64,000 nt of DNA, taken from the NCBI RefSeq assembly GCF_033441515.1, contig NZ_JAWQJT010000003.1, positions 930,001 through 994,000 of the forward strand, read 5' to 3'. Positions 47,406-57,101 of this stretch are shown here, piece by piece. The DNA is from Amycolatopsis solani. Its GTDB lineage: Bacteria > Actinomycetota > Actinomycetes > Mycobacteriales > Pseudonocardiaceae. Under the pieces are notes generated by a model. That model was given only the letters and a program-made list of their open reading frames with translations. It was not told where the DNA came from and ran no database searches. The position numbers and the translations under genes were made by a program. Positions within the stretch are counted from its first letter, which is position 1. Each line of letters opens with the position of its first letter.

Positions 47406-47720
47406 TCAGCCATCGATGACGCGGTGGCTCGTGCCTTCGATCGCCTTCGCCTCGCGCTCGTACCGGTTGACGTCCTCGGCCTTGCGGGGCGGGCGGTCGT
47501 TGGCGATGAGCACCGCGATCCACGGCAGCGGGACCGAGATCGCGAGGAACCCCAGCGCCAGCCACCACGTGTGGTAGGTCAGCCCGGCGAGGATCAAGCA
47601 CGGGATCCGGCACGCCATCATGATCACGTACTTGCGCTTGCGCGCCGCGAGCTGCTCTTCGTACGACCGCGCCGCCCCGGTGATCAGCACCGGGTCGGGG
47701 CCGCTGGCGGGCGTGGTCAC
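47406..47720 (-). CDS. DUF3099 membrane protein
   Basis: 104 residues. Conserved PVLITGAARSYEEQLAARKRKY is followed by two hydrophobic segments (about 32-50 and 55-75) and a charged tail. Function unknown. GTG 47720 is preferred over the earlier GTG 47768 because it has a strong GGAGG seven bases upstream. In M. tuberculosis I recall Rv2709 between sigA and sigB as this type. Downstream of the M20 amidohydrolase gene, with a start that is 37 bp past its stop. Confidence 0.87.
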   Translation of the reverse strand: MTTPASGPDPVLITGAARSYEEQLAARKRKYVIMMACRIPCLILAGLTYHTWWLALGFLAISVPLPWIAVLIANDRPPRKAEDVNRYEREAKAIEGTSHRVIDG

Positions 47721-47757
47721 TGCACCACCTCCGCGACCATCGTCCCACTTGCGCGGG

Positions 47758-49032
47758 TCATCCGACACCTGGGTGGGACAACCGGCTCAGCGCGGCGACG
47801 ACCAGGGTCTCGATGCCGGTGCGCAGCGTCGGGTGCAGCACCGGGGCGAACCGCGGCGAGTGGTTGGACGGGACGTCGCGCTCGAAGCGGCCCTCGGTCA
47901 TCGCCGTGATCACCGTCTCCGGGTCGAAGCCGCCGACCAGCCAGAACACCGAGGGCGCACCGGCCGCGCGGCCGAACTCGCTGAAGTCCTCGCTGCCGGT
48001 GACCAGCGGTGCCGGCAGCACCGCCTCCGCGCCGAAGCGGGCGCGGAAGACCTCGGTGAGGGCCTCGTTGGCCGCCTCGTCGTTCTCGGTGATCGGGTAC
48101 GCGCCGGACCGCTCGATGTCCGGCGGCTTCGGCGCGCCCGCCGTGGCCGCTTCGCCGTTGACGATCCGCTCGACCGCGGCCAGCACCCGCTCGCGGACGG
48201 CCTGGTCGAACGACCGGACGTTGACCTCCAGCACGGCGTCGTCGGCGATCACGTTGCTCGCGGTGCCCACGTGCAGCGAGCCGACGGTGACGACGGCGGA
48301 GTCGGTCGCGGCGATCTCCCGGGACACGATCGTCTGCAGCTTGAGCACCACCGACGCGGCCAGCACGGCCGGGTCGACGGTCGTTTCCGGGCGTGAGCCG
48401 TGCCCGCCGCGGCCGTGCAGGGTGATGCGCAGCGTGTCGGTCGCGGCCATGATCACCCCGGGCCGGGTGAGCACCCAGCCGGCCGGACCGGGCACCAGGT
48501 GCTGGCCGAACACGACGTCCGGCTTCCCGGCGATGTCGAACAGGCCGTCGCGCACCATCGCCGACGCGCCGCCCGCGCTCTCCTCGCCCGGCTGGAACAC
48601 CACGAGCAGCGTGCCCGACCACGTGTCGCGCCCCTTGGCGAGCAGCGCGGCGGCCCCGGAGAGCCAGGTCGCGTGCATGTCGTGCCCGCAGGCGTGCATG
48701 ACCGGCACGTCGGCGCCGTGCTCATCCGTGCCGCGGGCGGTGCTCGCGTAGGACAGCCCCGTCTTCTCCTCGACCGGCAGCGCGTCGATGTCGGCCCGCA
48801 GCTGCACCGTCGGGCCCTCGCCGTTGCGCAGCACGCCCAGTACGCCGGTCCCGGCGATGCCGGTGTGCACCTCGTAGCCGTCGCGCTCCAGCCGCCGGGC
48901 CAGCTCGGCCGCGGTCCGGGTCTCGGCGAAGGAGAGCTCCGGGTGGCGGTGCAGGTCGATGTACAGCGCTTCGAGCTCGGGCAGCGCCGCGTCGAGCGGG
49001 GCGAGGACGTGTTCAAGGGTCACGGGGGCCAT
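47758..49032 (-). CDS. M20-family amidohydrolase/peptidase
   Basis: 424 residues; a zinc/metal-dependent M20D hydrolase that cleaves amide bonds, for instance of N-acyl amino acids. Metal ligands are visible: [10 protein letters not shown] with the first Asp, [23 protein letters not shown] (catalytic Glu pair) and VFGQHLVPG. The dimerisation domain begins near [16 protein letters not shown] 49032; the divergent methyltransferase gene starts 19 bp away. Substrate unknown. Confidence 0.92.
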   Translation of the reverse strand: MAPVTLEHVLAPLDAALPELEALYIDLHRHPELSFAETRTAAELARRLERDGYEVHTGIAGTGVLGVLRNGEGPTVQLRADIDALPVEEKTGLSYASTARGTDEHGADVPVMHACGHDMHATWLSGAAALLAKGRDTWSGTLLVVFQPGEESAGGASAMVRDGLFDIAGKPDVVFGQHLVPGPAGWVLTRPGVIMAATDTLRITLHGRGGHGSRPETTVDPAVLAASVVLKLQTIVSREIAATDSAVVTVGSLHVGTASNVIADDAVLEVNVRSFDQAVRERVLAAVERIVNGEAATAGAPKPPDIERSGAYPITENDEAANEALTEVFRARFGAEAVLPAPLVTGSEDFSEFGRAAGAPSVFWLVGGFDPETVITAMTEGRFERDVPSNHSPRFAPVLHPTLRTGIETLVVAALSRLSHPGVG

Positions 49033-49051
49033 CGTGGCAGCATTACCCACC

Positions 49052-50557
49052 GTGAGCACGCGAAGCGTACTGCCCGACCTGTCCGACGACGTCTGCGCGC
49101 GGCTGCGCGAAGCCTTCCGCCGCACCTCCTACGACGCCGACGGCGTGGTGGCCGCCCTCGGCGGGGCCGCGCACGCCGCGCTGGGCCGCGGCGAGCCGGT
49201 GCCCGCGGAGCGCGCCAGCCGCGACGCCGGCGACCTCGGCACGCTGATCCGGCTGTTCCTGCTCGGCGGCACCGAGCCGGAGACCGCGGTCAAGGCCGCG
49301 TTCGCGCCGCTCGCCCCGGAAGACGCCGTCGCCGCGGGGCTGCTGACCAACGGTGGCGACGGGTACCGCGCCGCGCTCGACGTCCGCCCGCACGGCGACG
49401 AAGAGGGCTCCTGGTGGGTGGTCTCCGACCTCGACGCCGACGTCCTCGGCCGCACCGTGCCCGAGGACCACGTGCTCGGCGTCGGCCACGCGTCGCTGTC
49501 GCTGATCCGCGCGACCAGCCGGAACCCGGTCGGCACCCTGCTCGACCTCGGCACCGGAAACGGCGTGCAGGCACTGCACGCGACCCGGCACGCGCAGCGC
49601 GTCACCGCGACGGACGTCTCCGAGCGGGCGCTGGCGCTGGCCGCGGCGACGTTCCGGCTGAACGAGCTGGACGTCGAACTGCTGCGCGGCGAGTGGTTCG
49701 CGCCGGTCGCGCGGCGGAAGTTCGACCAGGTCGTCTGCAATCCGCCGTTCGTGGTCGGCCCGGCGCGGGTGGACTACACCTACCGCGACTCCGGGCTGGC
49801 GGGCGACGACGCGAGCGCGCTGGTCGTGCGGCAGCTGCCGGGCTTCCTCAACGACGGTGGCGTCGGCCACCTGCTGGCTTCGTGGCTGCACACCGGGAAA
49901 GAGGACTGGGCCGACCGGGTGAGCCGCTGGCTGCCCGCCGAGACCGACGCCTGGTTCGTGCAGCGCGACGTGGCCGACCCGGCGCTCTACGTCGGCACCT
50001 GGCTGCGGGACGCCGGTCTCGACCCGCGCTCGCCGGAAGGCCGGGCGAAGGCGGCGGCGTGGCTCGACTGGTTCGCGGCGAACGACGTCCGCGGCATCGG
50101 GTTCGGCTTCGTCACGCTGCGCCGGGCGGCCGGCGTGCGCACCCCCACCGTGGTCTGCGAAGACCTGCGGCAGGCCTACGACGACCCGCTGGGACCGGAG
50201 GCGGCGGGCTGGCTGGACCGGGTGGAATGGCTGCGCGAATCGGGGGATTCATTACTAGATGTCCGTTTTGTGGTGCCCGACACGGTTTTGCTGGAAAGCG
50301 TCGAAGAACCCGGCGACGAAGGCTGGGCGACGTCGATCCGGCGCCTCCACCGCACCGACGGGCCGGGCTGGCAGCACGAGGTCGACGAACTGGCGACGCG
50401 GCTGCTGGCGGGCTGCCGCGGGATGCTGCCGCTGGAGGATCTGATCGAGCTCCTCGCGGCCGCGCAAGGGCTCGAGGCTTCGGAGCTCGCGGCCGCCGCG
50501 CTGCCCGTCGTCCGCGAACTCGTGCGCCACGGGATGCTCGTCCCGGCGGGCGGGTGA
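49052..50557 (+). CDS. SAM-dependent methyltransferase, DUF7059 type
   Basis: 501 residues. An N-terminal helical domain (about 1-145) precedes a class I methyltransferase core with [13 protein letters not shown] (motif I, near 171) and a NPPF motif [12 protein letters not shown], which in PrmC/N6-type enzymes marks an amine or amide target. The rest is a regulatory C-terminus. The target is unknown; a protein Gln/Asn or a nucleic-acid N6 target would fit the NPPF. GTG 49052. Codon use changes sharply at TCA TTA CTA GAT (50249-50260); TTA is rare in this genome. Its stop overlaps dtd by four bases. Confidence 0.87.
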   Translation: MSTRSVLPDLSDDVCARLREAFRRTSYDADGVVAALGGAAHAALGRGEPVPAERASRDAGDLGTLIRLFLLGGTEPETAVKAAFAPLAPEDAVAAGLLTNGGDGYRAALDVRPHGDEEGSWWVVSDLDADVLGRTVPEDHVLGVGHASLSLIRATSRNPVGTLLDLGTGNGVQALHATRHAQRVTATDVSERALALAAATFRLNELDVELLRGEWFAPVARRKFDQVVCNPPFVVGPARVDYTYRDSGLAGDDASALVVRQLPGFLNDGGVGHLLASWLHTGKEDWADRVSRWLPAETDAWFVQRDVADPALYVGTWLRDAGLDPRSPEGRAKAAAWLDWFAANDVRGIGFGFVTLRRAAGVRTPTVVCEDLRQAYDDPLGPEAAGWLDRVEWLRESGDSLLDVRFVVPDTVLLESVEEPGDEGWATSIRRLHRTDGPGWQHEVDELATRLLAGCRGMLPLEDLIELLAAAQGLEASELAAAALPVVRELVRHGMLVPAGG

Positions 50558-50979
50558 GGGCCGTCGCGGCCCGCGTCACGCGGGCGGACGTCACCGTCGG
50601 CGGCGAGGTCGTCGGCGCCATCGACGAGCCGGGTTTGCTGGTGCTGCTGGGAATCCACGCCGGCGACGACGTGGCGAAGGCCGCCGCGATGGCCCGTAAA
50701 TTGCACGAGCTGCGCGTACTTCGTGACGAGGAATCATGCGCCACGGCGAATGCGCCACTGCTCGTGGTGAGCCAGTTCACCCTCTACGGCGACACGAAGA
50801 AAGGGCGGCGGCCGTCGTGGACGCAGGCCGCGCGCCCGGAGGTGGCCGAGCCGTTGGTGGACGCCGTCGTGGCCGAGCTGCGCGGCCGCGGCGCCACCGT
50901 CGCGACCGGTCGTTTCGGGGCGATGATGGCGGTGTCGAGCGTCAACGACGGTCCGTTCACCGTTCTCGTAGAGGTCTAG
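50554..50979 (+). CDS. dtd: D-aminoacyl-tRNA deacylase
   Basis: 141-residue trans-editing enzyme that hydrolyses D-aminoacyl-tRNA. The catalytic [17 protein letters not shown] and the Gly-cisPro-containing [11 protein letters not shown] at the C-terminus are intact. GTG start overlaps the methyltransferase stop (GTGA). Starts with [18 protein letters not shown], as the family does. Co-transcription with the methyltransferase is likely. Confidence 0.94.
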   Translation: MRAVAARVTRADVTVGGEVVGAIDEPGLLVLLGIHAGDDVAKAAAMARKLHELRVLRDEESCATANAPLLVVSQFTLYGDTKKGRRPSWTQAARPEVAEPLVDAVVAELRGRGATVATGRFGAMMAVSSVNDGPFTVLVEV

Positions 50980-51118
50980 ACCATCGCGCCAGGGTTCAGA
51001 TCCTGACGTGATTCACATGGGATTCTCAGGTTTCCCGGTCACGGAACGTTCTCAGCAAAAGCTCAGCAATGGTCGAGCAACCGGAGCCCGCCGGCAGCCG
51101 TCTCCTTTTCAGCGAGCC

Positions 51119-51145
51119 GGGAACGTTTTGGATACCCGGAGCGTT
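51119..51145 (+). promoter_or_regulatory. ECF-type (SigH/SigR-like) promoter of sigB
   Basis: GGGAAC at 51119-51124 is followed after 18 bases by GTT (51143-51145), matching the GGAA-N18-GTT pattern of oxidative-stress ECF factors. It is about 120 bases before the sigB start codon. In M. tuberculosis sigB transcription depends on SigH and SigE. Confidence 0.65.
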
Positions 51146-51266
51146 GTGCCAGATGTCCAGCCAAGCCGGCCGGACCGGCGTACCGGGATCCACAGGCCCC
51201 GGTCCGCGGGAACGAACCGGCGGGACCACCGCAGCAGCACGTTCAGCCCGTGACCGGGGAGGCAGA

Positions 51267-52295
51267 ATGTCAGTCCAGACTCTCGAACGCGAAGCGCGCG
51301 GGATTCGCGAGCGCATCCCGGCTCAGGTGTCCGAGGAGCCGGTGAACGCGGGGGCGTTCGCCGACGGCGACCTCGACGCCCCGAGCCCCGCCGCCGACCT
51401 CGTCCGCGTCTACCTCAACGGCATCGGCAAGACGGCCCTGCTCAGCGCGGCCGACGAGGTCGAGCTGGCCAAGCGCATCGAGGCGGGTGTCTTCGCCCAG
51501 CACATGCTGGACACCGCGGAGAGCCTCACCGCGAAGCGCCGCACCGAACTGGCGGCCCTGGTCCGCGACGGCCACGTGGCGAAGAACCACCTGCTGGAGG
51601 CCAACCTCCGCCTGGTGGTCTCGCTGGCCAAGCGCTACACCGGCCGGGGGATGCCGCTGCTCGACCTGATCCAGGAGGGGAACCTGGGTCTGATCCGCGC
51701 GGTCGAGAAGTTCGACTACTCCAAGGGGTTCAAGTTCTCGACGTACGCCACCTGGTGGATCCGCCAGGCCATCACCAGGGGGATGGCCGACCAGGGACGC
51801 ACCATCCGGCTGCCGGTCCACCTGGTGGAACAGGTGAACAAGCTGGCCCGCATCAAGCGCGACCTGCACCAGCAGCTCGGGCGCGACGCGACCCACGAGG
51901 AGCTGGCGGCCGAGTCGGGCATCCCGGCGCACAAGATCTCGGACCTGCTCGACCACTCGCGTGACCCGGTAAGCCTGGACATGCCGGTCGGCACCGAGGA
52001 AGACGCCCCGCTGGGCGACTTCATCGAGGACTCCGAGGCAACGGACGCCGAGAGTGCCGTGATCTCGAGCCTGCTGCAGGACGACCTGCGCCGGGTCCTC
52101 TCGACCCTGGACGACCGCGAACAGCAGGTCATCCGCCTCCGCTACGGCCTCGACGACGGCCAGCCCCGCACCCTCGACCAGATCGGCAAGCACTTCGGGC
52201 TCTCCCGCGAGCGCGTCCGCCAGATCGAGCGCGAGGTCATGTCGAAGCTGCGCCAGGGCGAGCGCGCGGACCGTCTCCGCGCCTACGCGAGCTGA
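51267..52295 (+). CDS. sigB: Principal-like RNA polymerase sigma factor SigB
   Basis: 342-residue non-essential group 2 sigma-70 factor used for stationary-phase and stress genes. Region 2 with [15 protein letters not shown] and region 4 with [13 protein letters not shown] are close to SigA, but the long N-terminal Lys/Asp extension of SigA is missing. ATG 51267 has GGGGAGG seven bases upstream. An ECF-type promoter (51119-51145) and a strong terminator (52309-52347) frame the gene. Together with sigA it defines a conserved actinobacterial block. Confidence 0.95.
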   Translation: MSVQTLEREARGIRERIPAQVSEEPVNAGAFADGDLDAPSPAADLVRVYLNGIGKTALLSAADEVELAKRIEAGVFAQHMLDTAESLTAKRRTELAALVRDGHVAKNHLLEANLRLVVSLAKRYTGRGMPLLDLIQEGNLGLIRAVEKFDYSKGFKFSTYATWWIRQAITRGMADQGRTIRLPVHLVEQVNKLARIKRDLHQQLGRDATHEELAAESGIPAHKISDLLDHSRDPVSLDMPVGTEEDAPLGDFIEDSEATDAESAVISSLLQDDLRRVLSTLDDREQQVIRLRYGLDDGQPRTLDQIGKHFGLSRERVRQIEREVMSKLRQGERADRLRAYAS

Positions 52296-52308
52296 CCGAA
52301 CCGTCCGA

Positions 52309-52347
52309 AGAGGCGGGCGCACCGCACGGTGCGCCCGCCTCTTTTTT
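52309..52347 (+). terminator. Intrinsic terminator of sigB
   Basis: A perfect 15-bp stem (52309-52323 with 52328-52342) with a 4-base loop is followed by six T. This is the clearest rho-independent terminator in the window. Confidence 0.95.
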
Positions 52348-52565
52348 CGTCTCCGCCCGAGCCGACGACCAGGCATTCCGCCGAGTGCGAAAATTTTCCA
52401 CGAAAACCGGGTTTTGCCCCCGCCAGGCCTGGGTAGCAACCTTCCGCCGGCACCCGTTCGGCCGCGTTGACTTATGACCTCGCTCACGTCACATTCGTCA
52501 AGCGGCCCACACAGGTAGCGGCATCGGCCTCGCAACCGGATGTGCACGCATCCGGGAGCTTCCCC

Positions 52566-52603
52566 CGGGAGGTCGGGTCCGTCGGGGTGGACCCGGCCTC
52601 CCG
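52566..52603. repeat. 15-bp hairpin in the sigB-fumarase gap
   Basis: CGGGAGGTCGGGTCC (52566-52580) pairs with 52589-52603 with one wobble around an 8-base loop. No gene overlaps it. Confidence 0.6.
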
Positions 52604-52623
52604 ACCAACTCCCCCACGCACGC

Positions 52624-52796
52624 CACGACGGCCGCGGCGCAGGCGGCGGCGCGACGCACGCGGCTGCGGCACGGCACGGGCGGCTGCGCGGGGCGGCGGC
52701 GCAGGCGGCGGCGGCACGGCACGGCACGGGCGGCGGCGCGGGGCCGCGGCGCAGGCGGCGGCGCGGCGCAGGCGGCGGCGCGGCGCAGGCGGGCCG
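52624..52796. repeat. GGC-rich minisatellite
   Basis: Irregular repeats of units such as GGCGCAGGCGGCGGC and GCACGGCACGGGCGG. No open frame has gene-like codon use. It lies in the 810-bp gap between sigB and fumarase, which otherwise contains two hairpins and no gene that I can support. Confidence 0.75.
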
Positions 52797-52882
52797 ACGG
52801 CGACGCGGCACCGGCAGCTCACCACGGCCCCGGCACCCAGCCAAGCCAGCCTCCCCCGCAACCCCGATCCGAAGCCAGAACA

Positions 52883-52940
52883 CGGCCGGCAGCACCGGGT
52901 CAAGGCACGCTTTCCCGCCTTGACGCGGTGCTGCCGGCCG
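52883..52940. repeat. 24-bp inverted repeat with extended imperfect outer arms
   Basis: Arms 52883-52906 and 52917-52940 pair with one mismatch around a 10-base loop. Outside them GCAACCCCGA (left) and TTCGGGGTTGC (right) extend the pairing, giving a hairpin of roughly 120 bases. It is 220 bp before the fumarase start. Function unknown. Confidence 0.8.
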
Positions 52941-53159
52941 TAGTCACAATCAGGCTTCGGGGTTGCGGCCACCGAGCAAGGGGGCGCGAGAACACCGAGC
53001 AAGAGGGCCGCGAGACACCAGGCCCAAGGTCGTCGGAACACCCAGGCCCCCCAACGCAGAACCGCGTGGGGTGGCCCACAGTGACCGCATGCCTCTTCGG
53101 CGTGCCCACCCCCTCCGCATAAGCTGACCGGATCCCGGAGCTGGCAAAGGAGCCTGGCA

Positions 53160-54812
53160 GTGCCGTCCACCACGTTTCAGCACACCGAAGTCCTCCCGCT
53201 GGGCAAGGACACCACCACCGAATACCGGCTGGTCACCGACCAGGGCGTCGAAACCGTCGAAGCCGCCGGGCGGACCTTCCTGAAGATCGAGCCCGAAGCG
53301 CTCACCACCCTCGCGCGCACCGCCATCACCGACATCCAGCACCTGTTGCGCACGTCACACCTCAAGCAGCTGCGGGCCATCGTCGACGACCCCGAGGCCT
53401 CCGGCAACGACCGGTTCGTCGCCATGGACCTGCTGCGCAACGCCGCCATCTCGGCCGGCGGGGTGCTGCCCATGTGCCAGGACACCGGGACCGCCATCGT
53501 CGTCGGCAAGCGCGGTGAGGGCGTCCTGACCGGCGGGGACGACGAGCGCGCGCTCTCGCAGGGCATCTTCGACGCCTACCAGCAGCTGAACCTGCGGTAT
53601 TCGCAGATGGCGCCGGTCAACTTCTGGGACGAGCGCAACACGGGCACCAACCTCCCCGCCCAGATCGAGCTCTACCACAAGGAGGGGGACCCGACCTACG
53701 AGTTCCTCTTCATGGCCAAGGGCGGCGGCAGCGCCAACAAGACCTTCCTGTACCAGGAAACCAAGGCCGTCCTGAACCCGAAGCGGCTCGCCCGGTTCCT
53801 GGACGAGAAGCTGCGCAGCCTCGGCACCGCGGCCTGCCCGCCGTACCACCTCGCGATCGTCGTCGGCGGCATGTCGGCCGAGTTCAACCTCAAGGTCGCG
53901 AAGCTCGCCTCCGCGCGCTACCTCGACAACCTGCCGACCGAGGGCTCCGAGCTGGGGCACGCCTTCCGTGACCCGAGCCTGGAGCAGCAGGTCCTCGAGA
54001 TGACCCGGCAGTTCGGCATCGGCGCGCAGTTCGGCGGCAAGTACTTCTGCCACGACGTCCGCGTCGTCCGGCTCCCCCGCCACGGCGCCAGCTGCCCCGT
54101 CGGCATCGCCGTGAGCTGCTCCGCCGACCGGCAGGCCAAGGCCAAGATCACCGCCGACGGCGTGTTCATCGAACAGCTCGAGCGCGACCCGGCGCAGTTC
54201 CTCCCCGAGGTCACCGAAGAGGACCTCTCCGACGACGTCGTGAGCGTCGACCTCAACCGGCCGATGGCCGAGATCCGCGCGCAGCTTTCCCAGCTGCCGG
54301 TCAAGACGCGGCTTTCGCTCACCGGGCCACTCGTCGTCGCGCGCGACATCGCGCACGCCAAGATCGCCGAGCGCCTCGACGCCGGTGAGGGGATGCCGGA
54401 CTACCTGAAGAACCACCCGGTCTACTACGCCGGTCCGGCGAAGACGCCCGAGGGCTACGCGTCCGGCTCGTTCGGGCCCACCACGGCCGGGCGGATGGAC
54501 TCCTACGTCGAGCAGTTCCAGGCCGCCGGCGGCTCGCTCGTCATGCTGGCCAAGGGAAACCGCTCGAAGCAGGTCACCAGCGCGTGCCAGGCGCACGGCG
54601 GGTTCTACCTCGGCTCGATCGGCGGCCCGGCCGCGCGGCTCGCGCAGGACTGCATCAAGAAGGTCGACGTCCTCGAGTACGCCGAGCTCGGCATGGAAGC
54701 CGTGTGGAAGATCGAGGTCGAGGACTTCCCGGCGTTCATCGTCATCGACGACAAGGGCAACGACTTCTTCGCCAGCACCGGCGACCCGGTGCTGCAGATC
54801 AGCTTCCGTTAG
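53160..54812 (+). CDS. fum: Fumarate hydratase, class I
   Basis: Iron-sulfur fumarase of the TCA cycle converting fumarate to malate. 550 residues, the long single-chain form joining alpha and beta domains. Candidate [4Fe-4S] Cys ligands: MCQDTGTA near residue 105, ISCSADRQ and [10 protein letters not shown]. The beta domain contains [15 protein letters not shown] and [23 protein letters not shown], typical of class I enzymes. GTG 53160 follows AGGAGCCTGGC; TAAGCT at 53120-53125 is a possible -10 box. Terminator at 54819-54859. Confidence 0.94.
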   Translation: MPSTTFQHTEVLPLGKDTTTEYRLVTDQGVETVEAAGRTFLKIEPEALTTLARTAITDIQHLLRTSHLKQLRAIVDDPEASGNDRFVAMDLLRNAAISAGGVLPMCQDTGTAIVVGKRGEGVLTGGDDERALSQGIFDAYQQLNLRYSQMAPVNFWDERNTGTNLPAQIELYHKEGDPTYEFLFMAKGGGSANKTFLYQETKAVLNPKRLARFLDEKLRSLGTAACPPYHLAIVVGGMSAEFNLKVAKLASARYLDNLPTEGSELGHAFRDPSLEQQVLEMTRQFGIGAQFGGKYFCHDVRVVRLPRHGASCPVGIAVSCSADRQAKAKITADGVFIEQLERDPAQFLPEVTEEDLSDDVVSVDLNRPMAEIRAQLSQLPVKTRLSLTGPLVVARDIAHAKIAERLDAGEGMPDYLKNHPVYYAGPAKTPEGYASGSFGPTTAGRMDSYVEQFQAAGGSLVMLAKGNRSKQVTSACQAHGGFYLGSIGGPAARLAQDCIKKVDVLEYAELGMEAVWKIEVEDFPAFIVIDDKGNDFFASTGDPVLQISFR

Positions 54813-54818
54813 CACACA

Positions 54819-54859
54819 AGGGAAGGGGACACCGGCCCGCCGCCGGTGCCCCCTTCCTT
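54819..54859. terminator. Terminator after fumarase, shared with the convergent gene
   Basis: CACCGG (54830-54835) pairs with 54843-54848, and after one mismatch 54821-54828 pairs with 54850-54857. The loop is 7 bases. It lies 6 bases after the fumarase stop and 10 bases before the stop of the convergent gene. Confidence 0.75.
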
Positions 54860-54869
54860 CCCTGCTCCC

Positions 54870-55535
54870 TCAGCCGACGCGCTCGATCCGCGCCCGCCGG
54901 ATGAGGAACTTTCCGGGCTCCCGAACCTGTTCGAAGGCCGCGTTGTTGAGCAGCGTGCAGCTGCCCGACACCGACGTCACCGCCACCGTCGTGGACTTCG
55001 AGTTGTCCAGGTTCGTCACCTTCAGCTTCGTCCCCGCCGGGAACTGGTTGCTCGACGCGGCCGGGGCGCCGCCTTCACCCGAGAGCGTCACGGTCGACCC
55101 CGCGCACACGACGTCGCCGACGGCGCCGGTGTCCACTCCGGACTGGTTCTGCTGCTGGGCCGGAGCTTGCTGGGCCGGGGCCTGCGCGGCCGGCGCCTGG
55201 GCCGGGGCCTGCGCGGCTTGACCGTTGTTCGCCGCGACGTTCGCCGTGCAGCCCGCGACTCCCCGCCGCTGCTGGATCAGGTCGACCACCGCCTGGCGGT
55301 TGGCGATGCGCGCGGACGACTGCGCGTCCGGGTTCGCCTGCTGGCCCGCGATGAAGTTCAGGTTGTTCTGCAGTGCGGTGTCGAGTCCTGCGCAGTTCTC
55401 CTTGGGAGCTTCGGCCGCGTTGCTCGCCGGGCTGCTCAGCGCGATCGCGGTCGCGGTGATGCCGGAAACACCCAGCAACGCGGCCAGCCCGATGGTCGCC
55501 TGCTTGCGGTGCCGACCACTACTCAACCGGGGCAT
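54870..55535 (-). CDS. Secreted protein with RlpA/double-psi-barrel-like C-terminus
   Basis: 221 residues with a Sec signal peptide (about 1-40, ending near SPASNAA). A helical segment of about 60 residues is followed by a long Pro/Ala/Gln linker and a C-terminal domain. In that domain FPAGTKLKVTNLDNSKSTTVAV resembles the double-psi beta-barrel of RlpA and related wall-binding proteins, though the catalytic Asp/His region is not clear. Four Cys could form disulfides. ATG 55535 has GAGGAGGGG upstream. It probably acts at the cell wall, as an inference. Confidence 0.65.
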   Translation of the reverse strand: MPRLSSGRHRKQATIGLAALLGVSGITATAIALSSPASNAAEAPKENCAGLDTALQNNLNFIAGQQANPDAQSSARIANRQAVVDLIQQRRGVAGCTANVAANNGQAAQAPAQAPAAQAPAQQAPAQQQNQSGVDTGAVGDVVCAGSTVTLSGEGGAPAASSNQFPAGTKLKVTNLDNSKSTTVAVTSVSGSCTLLNNAAFEQVREPGKFLIRRARIERVG

Positions 55536-55636
55536 GCGCCCCTCCTCTCTGATCACCACCTCACCCTGGGACACGGCTCGACCACGAAGGCGGTTCACCG
55601 CTTCCGCGAAATTTTCGACAGCTTCGACGGCGGAGC

Positions 55637-57034
55637 TCAGCCGACCGGCACGGCGTGGTCCGAACCATTGACGCGCGCCGCCGTGGCCAGCGCCCAGCGT
55701 CCGGTGGTGATCAGGCCCAGCGCGAACACGATGGCCCCGCAGACGGCGATGATCACCCACGCCGTGCGGTCCGCCGCGGGCGAAGCGGCCGCGACGACCG
55801 CGCCGATCACCGCCACGCCCAGGGAGGCCCCGACCTGGCGGCTCGTCGACGCCACCGCCGCCGCGAGACCCGCGCGTTCACGAGGCATTCCGGACACTGC
55901 GGCGTTGGTGATCGGCGCGTTGAGCATCCCGAACCCGGCACCGAAGCACACGTAACCCAGGAGCAGCACCGGAATCGGCGTCGCCGGGCCGATGCCGGCG
56001 AGCACGACGCCGGACACGGCGATCCCGGCGCCGGCGACCAGCAGCGGCAGCCGCGGCCCGCGGGCGGCGACCACCCGGCCGGACAGCGGCGCGCACACCG
56101 CCGTCACCGCCGCCATCGGCAGCGTCAGCAATCCCGCGTGCAGCGCGGAAAACCCGCGGGTGTCCTGGAGGTACAGGGTGTTGAGGAACAGGAAGCCGGA
56201 CAGCGCCGCGAAGCCGGTGACGGCGGTGAGCGTCGCGCCGGAGAACGGCACGCTGCGGAAGAACCTCAGTTCCAGCAACGGATCCGTGCGCCGCCGCTCA
56301 TAGGGCAGCAGGACGGCCAGCGCGAGGGCGGCCAGGACGAAGCAGCCGACGATCTCCGGCGACGTCCAGCCGGCGCCACGCCCTTCGATGATCGCGTAGG
56401 TGAGCGAGGCCAACAGGACGATCACCAGCAGCTGCCCGACGGGGTCGAGGCGGCGCGGGTGCGGCGAACGGGATTCGGGGACGAACAGGGCCGTCAGGAC
56501 GATCGCGGCGATGCCGACCGGGACGTTGATCCAGAAGATCGAGCGCCAGCCCGCCCAGCCGACGAGCGCGCCGCCGACGACCGGCCCGACCGCCATGCTC
56601 AGCCCGACCACCCCGGCCCACACGCCGATCGCGCGGGCGCGCTCGCGGGGGTCGGTGAAGACGTTGGTGACGATGGACAGCGCGACCGGGTTCAGCATCG
56701 ACCCGCCGATGGCCTGCAGCGCGCGGAAGGCGATCAGCGTCCCGACGTTGGGGGCGAGGCCGCACAGCAGCGAGCCGAGGCTGAACAGCGCGAGCCCGGT
56801 CTGGAACGTCCGGCGCCGCCCGATCCGGTCGGCGGTCGAGCCGGAGAGCATGAGCAGGCTCGCCAGGACGAGCGTGTAGGCGTCGATCGTCCACTGCAGA
56901 CTCGAGACGGACGCGCCCAGCTCGTGGCGGATCGAGGGCAGGGCGAGGTTCACGATCGTGTTGTCGAGCCCGACGATGAACAGGCTCATGCAGCAGACGG
57001 CCAGGACGACCCGAGGCCGGACGGGCTGGGGCAC
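55637..57034 (-). CDS. MFS drug-resistance exporter, DHA2 (14-helix) family
   Basis: 465 residues from GTG 57034, with the N-terminal VLAVCCMSLFIVGLDNTIVNLALPS (helix 1 with the DNTIVN motif) and SGSTADRIGRRRT (motif A). DPRERARAIGVWAGVVGLSMAVGPVVGG is motif C, which marks antiporters of the drug-exporting type. About 14 helices in all. The start is set by the GAGGG upstream; an ATG ten codons earlier is possible. Upstream lies an AT-rich dyad (57050-57084) that probably controls it. No regulator is adjacent. Substrate unknown. Confidence 0.9.
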   Translation of the reverse strand: MPQPVRPRVVLAVCCMSLFIVGLDNTIVNLALPSIRHELGASVSSLQWTIDAYTLVLASLLMLSGSTADRIGRRRTFQTGLALFSLGSLLCGLAPNVGTLIAFRALQAIGGSMLNPVALSIVTNVFTDPRERARAIGVWAGVVGLSMAVGPVVGGALVGWAGWRSIFWINVPVGIAAIVLTALFVPESRSPHPRRLDPVGQLLVIVLLASLTYAIIEGRGAGWTSPEIVGCFVLAALALAVLLPYERRRTDPLLELRFFRSVPFSGATLTAVTGFAALSGFLFLNTLYLQDTRGFSALHAGLLTLPMAAVTAVCAPLSGRVVAARGPRLPLLVAGAGIAVSGVVLAGIGPATPIPVLLLGYVCFGAGFGMLNAPITNAAVSGMPRERAGLAAAVASTSRQVGASLGVAVIGAVVAAASPAADRTAWVIIAVCGAIVFALGLITTGRWALATAARVNGSDHAVPVG

Positions 57035-57049
57035 CGCACCCTCGCAAAG

Positions 57050-57084
57050 TAGTTGCACGGACAATATTAAGCACTGTACAACTA
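57050..57084. promoter_or_regulatory. AT-rich dyad upstream of the MFS exporter
   Basis: TAGTTGCAC (57050-57058) and GTACAACTA (57076-57084) form an 8-of-9 inverted repeat spaced by 17 bases, with AATATT between. The composition is unlike the rest of the window. It resembles a MarR/TetR/PadR-type operator for a drug exporter. Confidence 0.55.
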
Positions 57085-57101
57085 ATTGGGTGCGGCCCTC
57101 G

